Below, piece by piece: positions 1 through 10,486 of a stretch of DNA of 31,991 nt. Numbering within the stretch: position 1 is the first letter of the stretch; each line of letters opens with the position of its first letter. This DNA comes from an uncultured Prevotella sp. (GTDB lineage: Bacteria > Bacteroidota > Bacteroidia > Bacteroidales > Bacteroidaceae): contig CAJJWN010000034.1 of NCBI GenBank assembly GCA_905196835.1, positions 1 through 31,991 on the forward strand, in the 5' to 3' direction. The translations under genes were made by a program, and so were the position numbers. The notes under the pieces are model-generated. The model ran no database searches and was not told the DNA's origin. It saw only the letters and a program-made list of their open reading frames with translations.

Positions 1-30
1 GCGGACATAATGAATTATGTCCCTACAAAG
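1..30. repeat. Terminal arm of repeat family C, cut by the window edge
   Basis: The first 30 bases contain the palindromic core GGACATAATGAATTATGTCC followed by CTACAAAG. The same arm ends the complete C elements at 22817-22945 and 25673-25801. Only one arm is visible; its partner would lie left of the window. It sits about 60 bp past the end of the GH97 gene. No clear T-tract terminator was seen between them, only a weak A/T-rich hairpin near 42-61. Confidence 0.7.
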
Positions 31-89
31 GCGGTTTTTGAATGTTTATGAAAAAACATTTTATACCGAACTCGCGTACTTTTTAATTG

Positions 90-2351
<2,262 letters not shown>

Positions 2352-2460
2352 ATGAATAATGCAAACGTGTTTCCGCGATTTCAGCCAAAAAGTAGCTGGG
2401 AAACGGGTTTTAAAACACGTAAATCAATGATTATCAACAAGTTGAACAAACGTATGGGAA

Positions 2461-2492
2461 ATAAAAAAGTAGGGTGCGTTAACACCCTACTT
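2461..2492 (-). terminator. Rho-independent terminator of the SusR-like regulator gene
   Basis: A perfect 10-bp stem (AAGTAGGGTG at 2467-2476 with its complement at 2483-2492) encloses a 6-nt loop. On the minus strand it is followed by a T-rich tract (2461-2468). It lies 65 bp past the regulator stop codon, so the regulator and GH97 are probably separate transcripts. Confidence 0.85.
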
Positions 2493-2556
2493 GATATGTT
2501 TTTAATTGCAAAACACCATACGATACGCCGCTGAACGCTCCACGGCGGACTTGCCG

Positions 2557-4197
2557 TCAGTCGCCGTCGTCGCACCTTCCAATCATCATTACCGCATCGT
2601 CAAACTTCTCGCGGTCGCCCGCCGCGGCATTGCGCAGCCTCACACGGTAATTGTAAATGGTGGTGACCGAATAGCGTAAGAAGTTGGCTATCTTCGTACT
2701 GCTGCTTATACCGAGGCGTATCAAGGCAAAGATGCGCAGCTCGGTGTTGAGCTTCTCGCCCGGCTTCAGGCGTATGCGCTGCTCCGGAACAAGCAGGTTG
2801 TTAAAGTCATCGACGAAGTTCGGAAACAGGTTAAGGAACGAGTCGTCGAACTGCGCGTAAAAATCCTTCAGCTCGTTGTCGATGAACGACTTTGAGCGTA
2901 TCTCCTCGAAAAGCTCCTTCGCGCCGCCTTTCTGCGCCACTTTCTGCAAGTGTTTGCGGTACTTGTCCATCTTGTCGATGTACAGCGAGCACTGGTCTAT
3001 GTAGTGGGCGATGTACTCCTCCTTGATATGAGAGCTTTCGCTAAGCTCCCGATTAAGCTCTTTCAGCCTGACGTTTGCCTCCTGCGCCTGCCTGCGCGCC
3101 GCCGAAACCTTGCGCATCTGCTTCTTTATCACCAGTATGGCGACGGCGAGGAACAATGTAAGCAATATGATGAAGACAAGCGAACAGAAGATAACCCTGC
3201 GCTGCCTGTCGAGCTTATGATGGTACACCTTATTTATTATAGGAAACGCCTTCTGCACTTCGTATATGCGCCAGAGCGAGTTGCAGGCCGCCGCATCGTC
3301 CATGCAACGCGTCATGTAGGCATAGGCGCGGTCTACGTCGCCCTCCTTATAGAGCATTACGGCAAGCAGCCTTAGCGACGTGTATTCGCGTATGCCCGAA
3401 CGAATGTCGTTTATGGCCGAGAGTATGAGGTGCCGTTTCTCGTTGGCGGTGTCGCCCTTGCCGGCGTAGGCCATGGCCAGCGAATAGTCGAGCAGCGCCT
3501 TGCCGTGTATGTTGTCAAACTTGGAATAAGCGCCTTTGAGTATCTTTATGGCTTCGTCGTACCGTCCGTGCACGTTGTCCTTGTCGGCTTTCACGATGAC
3601 GTAGTTGAACGACCCCGGGCTGTTTACAAGCAGGATGGAGTCGCGGTAGCTGTCGGTCAGCGCCAGATAGCGTTTCTTTATCACGGCGTTGCTGCAATTG
3701 TCGGCCATCAGTCCGTAGATGTTACGGTAAACGTGGTAGTAATATTCCATCTGGTAAACGTCCAGCACGCCTTTGTCAACACTGTCTATATAGTCCAACG
3801 CTTCCTTGTACATGCCGTAGACTCCACTCATCTCTGCAAGGTTCATGCGTGCGTCGCTTATGTACGAGGCGTTGCCTATGCGGCGGGCGGCGGCCATCTT
3901 CTCGTTGGCGAAGTAAAGTGCGGAGTCGATGTCGAACGAGCGGTACTCCTCGCGCAGGCGTCCAGTCAGGCGGTAACGCTCCGCGTCGGTGGCGGCGCGC
4001 GCCAACTCGGCTTTCAGCCCGGCTATCTTCGCACGCCGGGCGTCGATGTACTTGTGGCTCTCACGCAGCGTAATGTCGAGCGTGTCGAGCAGCGACGCCG
4101 TGTCTTGTCCGACCGCCTGCACGGCAAACCATGCCGACACGGCGACGGCCAGCAGGCACAGCCTTGTCTTCTCTTGGGATATGGACATGTATTTCAT
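2557..4197 (-). CDS. SusR-like TPR transmembrane transcriptional regulator (DUF6377-type)
   Basis: Predicted inner-membrane transcription regulator of about 546 residues. Order: signal sequence or N-terminal membrane segment (hydrophobic residues 12-30), a periplasmic alpha-helical TPR-like region (about 40-320), a transmembrane helix around 332-356 (VIFCSLVFIILLTLFLAVAI), a coiled coil, and a C-terminal helix-turn-helix near 490-525 (LGISSSTKIANFLRYSVTTI). This layout is that of the SusR/DUF6377 group, which controls glycan-use genes; the family assignment is from memory of the pattern. I chose the ATG at 4197 because it gives a normal signal sequence and lies just downstream of a strong promoter; 4188 is also possible. 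The GH97 gene follows on the same strand after a terminator, so control of that enzyme by oligosaccharide sensing is the obvious inference. Confidence 0.82.
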   Translation of the reverse strand: MKYMSISQEKTRLCLLAVAVSAWFAVQAVGQDTASLLDTLDITLRESHKYIDARRAKIAGLKAELARAATDAERYRLTGRLREEYRSFDIDSALYFANEKMAAARRIGNASYISDARMNLAEMSGVYGMYKEALDYIDSVDKGVLDVYQMEYYYHVYRNIYGLMADNCSNAVIKKRYLALTDSYRDSILLVNSPGSFNYVIVKADKDNVHGRYDEAIKILKGAYSKFDNIHGKALLDYSLAMAYAGKGDTANEKRHLILSAINDIRSGIREYTSLRLLAVMLYKEGDVDRAYAYMTRCMDDAAACNSLWRIYEVQKAFPIINKVYHHKLDRQRRVIFCSLVFIILLTLFLAVAILVIKKQMRKVSAARRQAQEANVRLKELNRELSESSHIKEEYIAHYIDQCSLYIDKMDKYRKHLQKVAQKGGAKELFEEIRSKSFIDNELKDFYAQFDDSFLNLFPNFVDDFNNLLVPEQRIRLKPGEKLNTELRIFALIRLGISSSTKIANFLRYSVTTIYNYRVRLRNAAAGDREKFDDAVMMIGRCDDGD

Positions 4198-4225
4198 GGA
4201 CTCAAACAAAACTACTGGGTATAGG

Positions 4226-4257
4226 CAAAGGTAATAAAATTCCCCGTCATGCACAAG
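4226..4257 (-). promoter_or_regulatory. Promoter of the SusR-like regulator gene
   Basis: On the minus strand CTTG (4254-4257), a 20-bp spacer, then TACCTTTG (4226-4233), which matches TAnnTTTG. The spacer is exactly in the usual range. The -7 box lies 28 bp before the ATG at 4197, supporting that start over 4284. Confidence 0.75.
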
Positions 4258-4311
4258 TTTTCGGCCCATATTTATACAAGACAAGCCGTACGGGCCTGCA
4301 ATCGGGGCATG

Positions 4312-4347
4312 AAAAAAGCCGCAACTTCCAGCTAAGGATGTTGCGGC
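4312..4347 (-). terminator. Rho-independent terminator after rpsT
   Basis: GCCGCAAC (4318-4325) and GTTGCGGC (4340-4347) form a perfect 8-bp GC-rich stem. On the minus strand it is followed by six T residues (4312-4317). It lies 37 bp past the rpsT stop codon. Confidence 0.85.
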
Positions 4348-4383
4348 CTGTAAAAAGTTGTCTCTTATTTATAATTCGCCTTA

Positions 4384-4635
4384 TCACAGCTTGTTGACAT
4401 GGCAAGCCAAGCTCGACTTCAAGTTGGCGGCCTTGTTCTTGTGGATGATGTTGGTCTTTGCCAGCTTGTCAAGCATCTTCTGCACTGCCGGGTAGAGTTT
4501 CAAAGCCTCTTCCCTGTCAGTCATGGCACGCAATTTGCGCACGGCGTTACGCATTGTCTTTGCATAATATTTATTGTGCAATGTACGCTTCTTGTCCTGA
4601 CGGATTCTCTTAACTGATGATTTGTGATTTGCCAT
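4384..4635 (-). CDS. rpsT: 30S ribosomal protein S20
   Basis: Small 83-residue basic protein beginning [20 protein letters not shown], the typical S20 N terminus. The rest is helical and lysine-rich, with the characteristic AVRKL and [12 protein letters not shown] segments. It binds 16S rRNA in the small ribosomal subunit. The gene starts 35 bp after tRNA-Glu on the same strand. No -7 box is visible in that gap, so it is probably read from the tRNA promoter at 4763-4794. A clear terminator follows at 4312-4347. Confidence 0.97.
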   Translation of the reverse strand: MANHKSSVKRIRQDKKRTLHNKYYAKTMRNAVRKLRAMTDREEALKLYPAVQKMLDKLAKTNIIHKNKAANLKSSLACHVNKL

Positions 4636-4670
4636 CTTTGCTTTATTCCTTTTCCTTGTTGTTTTTATTG

Positions 4671-4742
4671 TAGTCCCTAGGAGAGTCGAACTCCTCTTTA
4701 GAGAATGAAAATCTCTCGTCCTAACCGATAGACGAAGGGACC
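4671..4742 (-). tRNA. tRNA-Glu (anticodon TTC)
   Basis: A 72-nt cloverleaf reads on the minus strand. The acceptor stem GGTCCCT pairs with AGGGACT (one G-T pair at the end). There is a D arm with GGTTAGGAC, a 5-bp anticodon stem AGAGA/TCTCT around loop TTTTCAT with anticodon TTC, and a T arm with GTTCGACTC. CCA is not encoded. It lies upstream of rpsT and has a consensus promoter just ahead. Confidence 0.97.
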
Positions 4743-4762
4743 GTGGTTGCGATTTTGCGGTG

Positions 4763-4794
4763 CAAAGGTAGGGGTTTTATTTGAAACGGCCAAA
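4763..4794 (-). promoter_or_regulatory. Consensus promoter for tRNA-Glu and rpsT
   Basis: On the minus strand TTTG (4791-4794), exactly 20 bp, then TACCTTTG (4763-4770). Both elements match the Bacteroidota sigma-ABfr consensus perfectly. The box ends about 20 bp before the mature tRNA 5' end. Confidence 0.88.
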
Positions 4795-4834
4795 CTTTTT
4801 TCAATAATTTTCGCACATATGGCTTAAAAATGAG

Positions 4835-4842
4835 TATTTTTG
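4835..4842 (+). promoter_or_regulatory. Candidate -7 box abutting recO
   Basis: TATTTTTG matches TAnnTTTG but ends only 1 base before the first recO ATG (4844), so transcription would start at or inside the start codons. No good TTTG is seen 19-21 bp upstream. Either recO is leaderless or this match is chance and the real promoter is elsewhere. Confidence 0.4.
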
Positions 4843-4843
4843 C

Positions 4844-5572
4844 ATGATGCTTATAAAAACCAGAGCCATTGTGCTTCACAGCTTCAGGTACGGCGAGTCG
4901 AAGACCATCATCGACCTGCTCACCGCCACGCACGGCCGCATGTCGTGCATTGCAAAGCTGTCGAAAGCGCCGAAGGCAAAGCTGAAGAAGCAATATTTCC
5001 AACCGCTTTTCATCATCGAGGCCGTCATCGACCTGAGGCAGCGCACCGGACTGCAACCGCTTAAAGAGGCGCGCGTGGCCGTTCCGTTCGCGTCAATCCC
5101 CTTCAGCCCGGCAAAACTGGCAATAGCCATGTTCACGGCGGAGTTCCTGCGCGGCGCCACGCGCGGCGAAACGGCCGACGACGCGCTCTTCGCCTACGTG
5201 GAGAACAGCGTGCGCTGGCTCGACGGATGCGGCCGCAGCGTCGCCAACTTCCACCTTGTATTCATGACGCGCCTGGCAAAGTTCCTCGGCTTCTACCCCA
5301 ACCTTGACGGCTACACGCCCGGATGCCGCTTCGACCTGCGCGCCAGCTGCTTCCTCACCGACGCCCCGGTGCACGCCGACTGCCTGCCTCCCGAAGAGGC
5401 GGAGAAGATAAAACTGCTGCTACGCATGAACTATGCTACGATGCACCTGTACCGTATGTCGCGCGCGGAACGCGGCCGCATGGCAGATATTATATTAAGG
5501 TATTACCAGCTGCACGTGCCCGGATTTCCCGAGTTAAAGTCGCTCCCGGTGCTCAAAGAGCTGTTTGACTGA
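4844..5572 (+). CDS. recO: DNA repair protein RecO
   Basis: Recombination mediator that with RecR loads RecA onto SSB-coated single-stranded DNA and anneals strands. The 242-residue length fits the family. The N-terminal OB-fold segment (MLIKTRAIVLHSFRYGESK, about 2-80) is followed by a helical domain; GFYPNLDGYTPGCRFDLRAS (around 150-170) is typical of Bacteroidota RecO. I see no four-cysteine zinc finger. Two ATGs stand in tandem at 4844 and 4847; the second gives the more usual MLIKT start. The gene is divergent from tRNA-Glu and convergent with dgt, with family B hairpins between the two stop codons. Confidence 0.93.
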   Translation: MMLIKTRAIVLHSFRYGESKTIIDLLTATHGRMSCIAKLSKAPKAKLKKQYFQPLFIIEAVIDLRQRTGLQPLKEARVAVPFASIPFSPAKLAIAMFTAEFLRGATRGETADDALFAYVENSVRWLDGCGRSVANFHLVFMTRLAKFLGFYPNLDGYTPGCRFDLRASCFLTDAPVHADCLPPEEAEKIKLLLRMNYATMHLYRMSRAERGRMADIILRYYQLHVPGFPELKSLPVLKELFD

Positions 5573-5601
5573 AGCTTATTCCTAACCGCTTTGCAACTAT
5601 C

Positions 5602-5703
5602 TGATTATCAATCACTTTCCAACATGCCGTCTTTTGCCTTCCAAAAGACGGCTTTTTACAACGCGAAAGGCCGCCTTTTACAATGCAAAAGGCGGCCTTT
5701 CAT
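5602..5703. repeat. Family B palindromic element, copy 1 (recO/dgt convergent end)
   Basis: Starts with TGATTATCAA, then two strong hairpins: GCCGTCTTTTG/CAAAAGACGGC, and AAAGGCCGCCTTTT paired with AAAAGGCGGCCTTT. It lies between the convergent stops of recO and dgt, where it could end transcription from both sides. It has the same layout as the copies at 16827, 19917, 22673, 25527 and 28318. Confidence 0.85.
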
Positions 5704-5734
5704 ATTTTCACCGGGCACCGGGCGTGCCGTAAGG

Positions 5735-7075
5735 TCACACTATTGGCAGGCTGATACCGTTGATTTTCTGGTACACGTCAAGTGCGTACACGTCGGTCAT
5801 GCCGCTGATATAGTCGATAACGGCCATGATGCGCGTCTCCAAATCGTCGGCGTCGATGTCGTACTGGCTGCTCACGCGGCTGATGAGCTGGCGCGAATAG
5901 AAGCGCGAGGGGTCTACTGCCGCACTTACCATGGCCTCCATCAGTGTCGCCATAATCTTGTAACCGCTCAGCTCCACGTCGAGCACGGGCTTGCTCTTGT
6001 AGATTTTTTCCTTCGATAAAATGGCGCATTTTTGGTACGCCTGGGCCAGTCTTGGCTCGATGTTGTCAACCAGACAGCCCTCCATCGTGCCGTTCATGAT
6101 TTCCTCCTCATGGCGCATGAAGGCATCGACGCACGCCCTTTCGAGTGCGCCGATTACGCAGGCGCGCATGTAGACCACGCGTTCGTTCTCGTCAGTAATC
6201 CCCTCGTCTATTATGCGTTGCCGTATATGGTTTTGCGCCTTTTCATCGAAGAAGTCGAGGAAAAGACGCTCGGTTTCATCGAACGTCACTATTTTCAGCT
6301 TGTGAGCGTCCTCGATGTCCATTATTTCATAGCAAATGTCGTCGGCAGCCTCGACTAAATACACCAGCGGATGCCGCGCGTATTCAAGTGGCTGGCCGTC
6401 GGCTGACTTGCAGATTATGCCCAATTCATCGGCGATTTTACGGTAAATGTCAGCCTCCGAAGTGAAGAAGCCGAACTTGCCGTGCCCCCGTTCGGCCGCG
6501 GTCGAGGCGAAGGGATACTTCACTATGGACGCCAGCGTGGTGTAAGTCATCACGAAGCCGCCCTCGCGCCGCCCCTTGAAGCGGTGCGCCAGCAGGCGGA
6601 AGGCGTTGGCGTTGCCCTCGAAGTGGGTTATGTCGGCCCAGAAGCCGGGGCTCACCTTGTCCTCCAACGCCCTGCCCTCACCCTCGGTGAAGAACGTCTG
6701 TATGGCCTTCTCGCCCGAATGTCCGAACGGAGGGTTGCCCATGTCGTGCGCCAGGCAGGCCGTGCTAACCACCGTCCCGATTTGCGGCAGTAGCGTTGCG
6801 GCCAGCTCCGGGCGCGTCTTCATCACGGCGTGTGCCACGTCGTTGCCCAACGAAAGCCCCACGCTGGCTACTTCGAGACTGTGTGTCAGGCGGTTGTGTA
6901 CGAAGACGCTGCCCGGCAGGGGGAACACCTGGGTCTTGTTCTGCATACGGCGGAAGGGGGCGGAGAAGATAAGGCGGTCGTAATCGCGCTTGAACTCGGA
7001 GCGGTCGTCATGGCGCACGGTGTGCCGGTGCTCCTGTCCGAGCCGCTTGTCGGATATAAGTTTTTCCCAATTCAT
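5735..7075 (-). CDS. dgt: Deoxyguanosinetriphosphate triphosphohydrolase (HD-domain dGTPase)
   Basis: Hydrolyses dGTP (possibly other dNTPs) to the deoxynucleoside and tripolyphosphate in the cytosol. The 446-residue product opens MNWEKLISDKRLG and carries the family segment FRRMQNKTQVFPL (41-53). The HD metal site is visible as H65 (NRLTHSLEV), H110-D111 (LAHDMGNPPFGHSGE) and a later aspartate in EAADDICYEIMD. Start at 7075 gives the full conserved N terminus. It is divergent from dut, so two dNTP-pool enzymes share a 287-bp intergenic region. Its 3' end converges on recO. Confidence 0.94.
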   Translation of the reverse strand: MNWEKLISDKRLGQEHRHTVRHDDRSEFKRDYDRLIFSAPFRRMQNKTQVFPLPGSVFVHNRLTHSLEVASVGLSLGNDVAHAVMKTRPELAATLLPQIGTVVSTACLAHDMGNPPFGHSGEKAIQTFFTEGEGRALEDKVSPGFWADITHFEGNANAFRLLAHRFKGRREGGFVMTYTTLASIVKYPFASTAAERGHGKFGFFTSEADIYRKIADELGIICKSADGQPLEYARHPLVYLVEAADDICYEIMDIEDAHKLKIVTFDETERLFLDFFDEKAQNHIRQRIIDEGITDENERVVYMRACVIGALERACVDAFMRHEEEIMNGTMEGCLVDNIEPRLAQAYQKCAILSKEKIYKSKPVLDVELSGYKIMATLMEAMVSAAVDPSRFYSRQLISRVSSQYDIDADDLETRIMAVIDYISGMTDVYALDVYQKINGISLPIV

Positions 7076-7088
7076 AATCGTTTGTTTT

Positions 7089-7243
7089 AGAAGTAAGGAG
7101 AATAGAAGTAAGGAGTAAGTAGAAATGACTTTGCATTTTTACAAAACCAAACGAGCCGACAATGCGTATTGCCCAAGCAATGAACAACTTACCGGCAATT
7201 CATTTCTACTTACTCCTTTACTTCTCCACTCCTTTACTCCTTA
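7089..7243. repeat. MITE-like element H with terminal inverted repeats in the dgt/dut gap
   Basis: GGAGTAAGTAGAAATGA (7112-7128) is perfectly repeated in inverse at 7200-7216. Imperfect extensions of AAGTAAGGAG type run out to about 7089 and 7243. The interior of about 70 bp shows no coding sign. It would fall in the leader of a dgt transcript started at 7256. The rest of the gap holds the candidate dgt and dut promoters. Confidence 0.7.
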
Positions 7244-7255
7244 ATTACTCTGGCG

Positions 7256-7263
7256 CAAAAGTA
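7256..7263 (-). promoter_or_regulatory. Candidate -7 box for dgt
   Basis: TACTTTTG on the minus strand matches TAnnTTTG; the -33 element is poor. It would give a leader of about 175 nt that contains the inverted repeats of element H. Confidence 0.4.
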
Positions 7264-7327
7264 ATCTAAAAATGGCTAAATTCTTTCTTTTTAGCGGCAA
7301 AACAGCCTTTATGTGAATATAATTCGT

Positions 7328-7335
7328 TACTTTTG
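7328..7335 (+). promoter_or_regulatory. Candidate -7 box for the dut operon
   Basis: TACTTTTG lies 27 bp before the dut ATG, a sensible distance. The -33 element is weak. It probably drives dut and the three downstream genes. Confidence 0.55.
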
Positions 7336-7362
7336 CACCTTATAATAATATAAGAAGACATC

Positions 7363-7800
7363 ATGATTGAAGTGAAAATAATCAACAAGGGGCACCAGCC
7401 CCTGCCAGCATACGCCACGCCGCAGAGCGCCGGCATGGACATAAGGGCCAACATCGACGCGCCCGTAACGCTGCGTCCGCTGGAGCGGAAGCTCATACCC
7501 ACAGGCCTTTACATGGCGCTGCCCGAAGGCTACGAGGCGCAGATACGCCCTCGCAGCGGCCTCGCCCTGAAGCACGGACTGACCGTGCTCAACTCGCCGG
7601 GAACAATCGACTCCGACTATCGCGGCGAGGTAATGGTGCTCCTGGTAAACCTTTCGGGCGACGATTTCACCGTGAACGACGGCGAGCGCATAGCCCAAAT
7701 GGTAATAGCGCGGCACGAGACGGCACGGTTTGAGACCGTCAGCCAGCTTGACGACACCGAGCGCGGAGCCGGCGGCTACGGGCACACCGGAGTGAAATAA
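7363..7800 (+). CDS. dut: dUTP diphosphatase (trimeric dUTPase)
   Basis: Cleaves dUTP to dUMP and pyrophosphate, keeping uracil out of DNA and feeding dTMP synthesis. The 145-residue length is normal. All five trimeric dUTPase motifs are present: AGMDIRA (23-29), RPRSG (62-66), [10 protein letters not shown] (80-89, catalytic D83), GERIAQ (107-112) and [10 protein letters not shown] (134-143). In the last motif tyrosine and histidine replace the common F and S. First gene of a four-gene run; the next starts 27 bp after its stop. Confidence 0.97.
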   Translation: MIEVKIINKGHQPLPAYATPQSAGMDIRANIDAPVTLRPLERKLIPTGLYMALPEGYEAQIRPRSGLALKHGLTVLNSPGTIDSDYRGEVMVLLVNLSGDDFTVNDGERIAQMVIARHETARFETVSQLDDTERGAGGYGHTGVK

Positions 7801-7827
7801 GCCACATCCTCTTACAAGGAAACATAC

Positions 7828-9603
7828 ATGACACGTTCCATTCAATATTTCCTGGCATTGCTCTCTGCGGCCACGCTTACCATAAGTTGCGGCGGAGCGA
7901 AAGCCGTACAGCCCACAGGCGCAACGGAGGAAGCCGCCTTTGTAAGCCTACCGGCCATCAGCCACAACGACAGCCTGCGCTTCAAGATATATTATTTTGA
8001 AGCCATAAAGCAGCAGACAAGCGGCAACTTCGACGCCGCCTACGACCTGTTGCAGCACTGCCTCACCATAAACCCCAACGCCGCCGAGGCTTACTTCATG
8101 CTCTCTTTCTATGACGGCATACTCAAAAACGACTCCGCCGCACTTGCCGACGTAAAAAAGGCGTCAGAGCTCAACCCTGCAAACAACGCCTACTTGGAGC
8201 GTCTCGGTGCCGGATATTTCAGCATTAACAACCTCGCCGAAGCTACAAAGGCATATGAAAAGCTTGCAAAGAACAGTCCCGAACGCTCTGACGTGCTCGA
8301 CATACTGGCGCAGCTCTACGGACGCCAGAAGGACTATGACAAGATGCTCGACGTACTCGAACGCATGGAAACGCTTGAAGGCGCCAACGAAGACCTTACC
8401 CTCGCCAAGATGAGGGTTTACTCCCTGCAAGGCAAAAAGCAGGAAGAATTTAACGAGTTGAAGTCGATGGCGGCGAAATATCCCAATGACATGAACTACC
8501 GTGTGATGATGGGCAACTGGCTGTTGCAGAACGGAAAGGCCGACGAAGCATACCGTCAATACGCCGAAGTGCTGCAAGCCGAGCCCGAAAACACCAACGC
8601 ACGCATGTCGATGATAGACTATTACAGGACGACAAAGCAGCCCCTACGCGCCGACTCGCTGCAAGAGGCGTTGCTGGTAAGCACGAAAACGCCAACGGAC
8701 AGCAAGATTGTGCTGATAAGGCAGGCCGTGGCGGAAAGCGAACAGCAAGGAGGCGACAGTTCGAAAGTGCTCAACCTGTTCAGGAAAATACTCGCCCAGC
8801 CGCAGGAAACGTCAGACATGGCCGAACTGTACGCCGCATACATGACGCTGAAAAAGATGCCGCAGGACTCCATTTCGAAAGTTCTCGAAACGGTGCTCGC
8901 CATCTCTCCCGACAACGCCGGTGCCCGCCTGCAACTTATACAGGCGGAATGGGGCGAGCAAGACTTCGACCGCGTGGCCGAGCTTTCACGCCAGGCAATC
9001 GACTACAACCCCGATGAATTGGCGTTTTATTACTTCCTCGGCCTGGCTTACGTCCAGAAAGACGACGATGACAGCGCACTCGACGCCCTGCGCCGGGGCG
9101 TAAGCCAAATAACCAAACAGAGCAACAAGGACCTCGTTTCAGACTTCTACGCCATCATGGGCGACATTCTCCACGACAAGGGACTTGCCGAAGAGGCTTA
9201 TGCCGCGTATGACTCATGCCTGCAATGGAAGGACGACAATCTTGGCTGTCTTAACAACTACGCCTACTACTTGTCTGAAGAGGACCGCGAACTGGCAAAG
9301 GCCGAGCAGATGAGTTACCGCACTGTACAGGCCGAACCTGACAATGCCACCTTCCTGGACACCTACGCATGGATATTGTTCAAGCGCAAGAAGTACGCCG
9401 AAGCGATGCAATACATCAACATGGCGGTGGACAACGACACTACGAAAAGCGCCGTAATAATAGAACATGCGGGCGACATCCACGCCGTGAACGGCGACAC
9501 CGACGGGGCGGTAAAGTTCTGGCAGCAGGCATTGGAGGCAGGAGCGGAGAACGACAAGGCCATCAGACGCAAAATAAAACTCAAGAAATATGTGGAAGAA
9601 TAA
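7828..9603 (+). CDS. TPR-repeat lipoprotein
   Basis: Predicted lipoprotein of 591 residues. Residues 1-21 form a lipoprotein signal with lipobox LTISC (Cys21), followed by GG. The remainder is tetratricopeptide repeats, for example NFDAAYDLLQHCLTINPNAA, NLAEATKAYEKLAKNSPERS and DFDRVAELSRQAIDYNPDEL, and the C-terminal block is also TPR-like. Such solenoids bind protein partners; the specific partner is unknown. It overlaps the DUF4292 gene by 14 bp, so the two are translationally linked. The order dut-TPR-DUF4292-EnvC-like is, from memory, conserved in Bacteroidota and suggests a cell-envelope role. Confidence 0.88.
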   Translation: MTRSIQYFLALLSAATLTISCGGAKAVQPTGATEEAAFVSLPAISHNDSLRFKIYYFEAIKQQTSGNFDAAYDLLQHCLTINPNAAEAYFMLSFYDGILKNDSAALADVKKASELNPANNAYLERLGAGYFSINNLAEATKAYEKLAKNSPERSDVLDILAQLYGRQKDYDKMLDVLERMETLEGANEDLTLAKMRVYSLQGKKQEEFNELKSMAAKYPNDMNYRVMMGNWLLQNGKADEAYRQYAEVLQAEPENTNARMSMIDYYRTTKQPLRADSLQEALLVSTKTPTDSKIVLIRQAVAESEQQGGDSSKVLNLFRKILAQPQETSDMAELYAAYMTLKKMPQDSISKVLETVLAISPDNAGARLQLIQAEWGEQDFDRVAELSRQAIDYNPDELAFYYFLGLAYVQKDDDDSALDALRRGVSQITKQSNKDLVSDFYAIMGDILHDKGLAEEAYAAYDSCLQWKDDNLGCLNNYAYYLSEEDRELAKAEQMSYRTVQAEPDNATFLDTYAWILFKRKKYAEAMQYINMAVDNDTTKSAVIIEHAGDIHAVNGDTDGAVKFWQQALEAGAENDKAIRRKIKLKKYVEE

Positions 9604-10486
9604 CAGCAAGCTGTACTTTTGCATGATGCTCATCGCGGCGTCGCTCGCCGTCGTTTCATGCGGCACTAAGAAGGCATCGGTTGACGCAATGTCGTCGGCC
9701 ACGGGCACAGCAAGCACAATGGCATCGGCTGAAAACCGCAAGATAGATTTCATGCGCAAGGTTTACGACAACGAAGTCTACACCCGCAGCATATCGTCTA
9801 AAATCAAGTTCACCATCAACACAGGGCGGAAAGACCTGTCGGTAAGCGGCTCTCTCAGGATGAAAAAGGACGAGGTAATACGCATCCAGCTTACTCCGTT
9901 CGGCCTTATGGAGGTAGGCCGCCTTGAGTTCGCCAAAGACTACGTGCTCCTTATGGACCGCATCAACAAGGAATATGTCAAGGCCAGCTACGCCGACGTT
10001 GACTTCTTGCAGAAGAACGGACTTGACTTTTACGCCCTGCAAGCCCTCTTCTGGAACCAGCTGTTTGTCCCCGGAGAGCAAAAAATCACGGATTCATCGC
10101 TTAAAAAGTTTTCCGTCACGTTCAATGACGCCGTTGTCAACACTATTGTATCACTGAAACGCGGCAGCATGGAGTACCAATGGAGCGCGGACAAGACGAG
10201 CGGACGACTCCGCTCGGTTGACGTAACATATAGCGGCAAGTCGTCCGGCAAGACCACCGTGACATGCAACTACGGCTCGTTCAAGCCCGTGGGACGCAAG
10301 CACTTCCCGACGGACATAACGCTGCTCATGAAAAGCGATGCCGTAAAAAGCAGCAAGCCGATGAGCGTGAACATATCGCTCGACGGCATAGACACCGACG
10401 GCGACTGGGACACCTTTACCTCCGTGTCAAGCAAATACAGGCAAGTAAGCGTGCAGGACGTAATGAACCGACTCTTGAAAATGTAA
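9590..10486 (+). CDS. DUF4292 lipoprotein (LolA/LolB-like fold suspected)
   Basis: Predicted envelope lipoprotein of 298 residues with a signal ending in lipobox AVVSC (Cys24). The region after about residue 60 (TRSISSKIKFTINTGRK, then SGSLRMKKDEVIRIQLTPFG and GRLEFAKDYVLLMDRINKEY) is the pattern of DUF4292. That family resembles LolB and related lipid- or lipoprotein-binding beta-barrels; this is family knowledge, not proven here. The ATG at 9590 overlaps the TPR gene and the stop abuts the next ATG with no gap, so the three genes are tightly coupled. Confidence 0.85.
   Translation: MWKNNSKLYFCMMLIAASLAVVSCGTKKASVDAMSSATGTASTMASAENRKIDFMRKVYDNEVYTRSISSKIKFTINTGRKDLSVSGSLRMKKDEVIRIQLTPFGLMEVGRLEFAKDYVLLMDRINKEYVKASYADVDFLQKNGLDFYALQALFWNQLFVPGEQKITDSSLKKFSVTFNDAVVNTIVSLKRGSMEYQWSADKTSGRLRSVDVTYSGKSSGKTTVTCNYGSFKPVGRKHFPTDITLLMKSDAVKSSKPMSVNISLDGIDTDGDWDTFTSVSSKYRQVSVQDVMNRLLKM

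Noticed and set aside
2427..2443. TGATTATCAACAAGTTG as a ninth family B element
   Set aside because: Only the flank motif is present; none of the AAAAGG palindrome blocks follow, so it may be a remnant or chance.
2352..2534. Small plus-strand open frame of 60 codons between GH97 and the regulator
   Set aside because: It runs through the regulator terminator hairpin and the GH97 promoter region and has no promoter or family resemblance.
3430..4224. Long plus-strand open frame of 264 codons opposite the SusR-like gene
   Set aside because: It is an antisense shadow of a gene with clear domains. The product shows no recognisable family and the high GC of the region makes such frames common.
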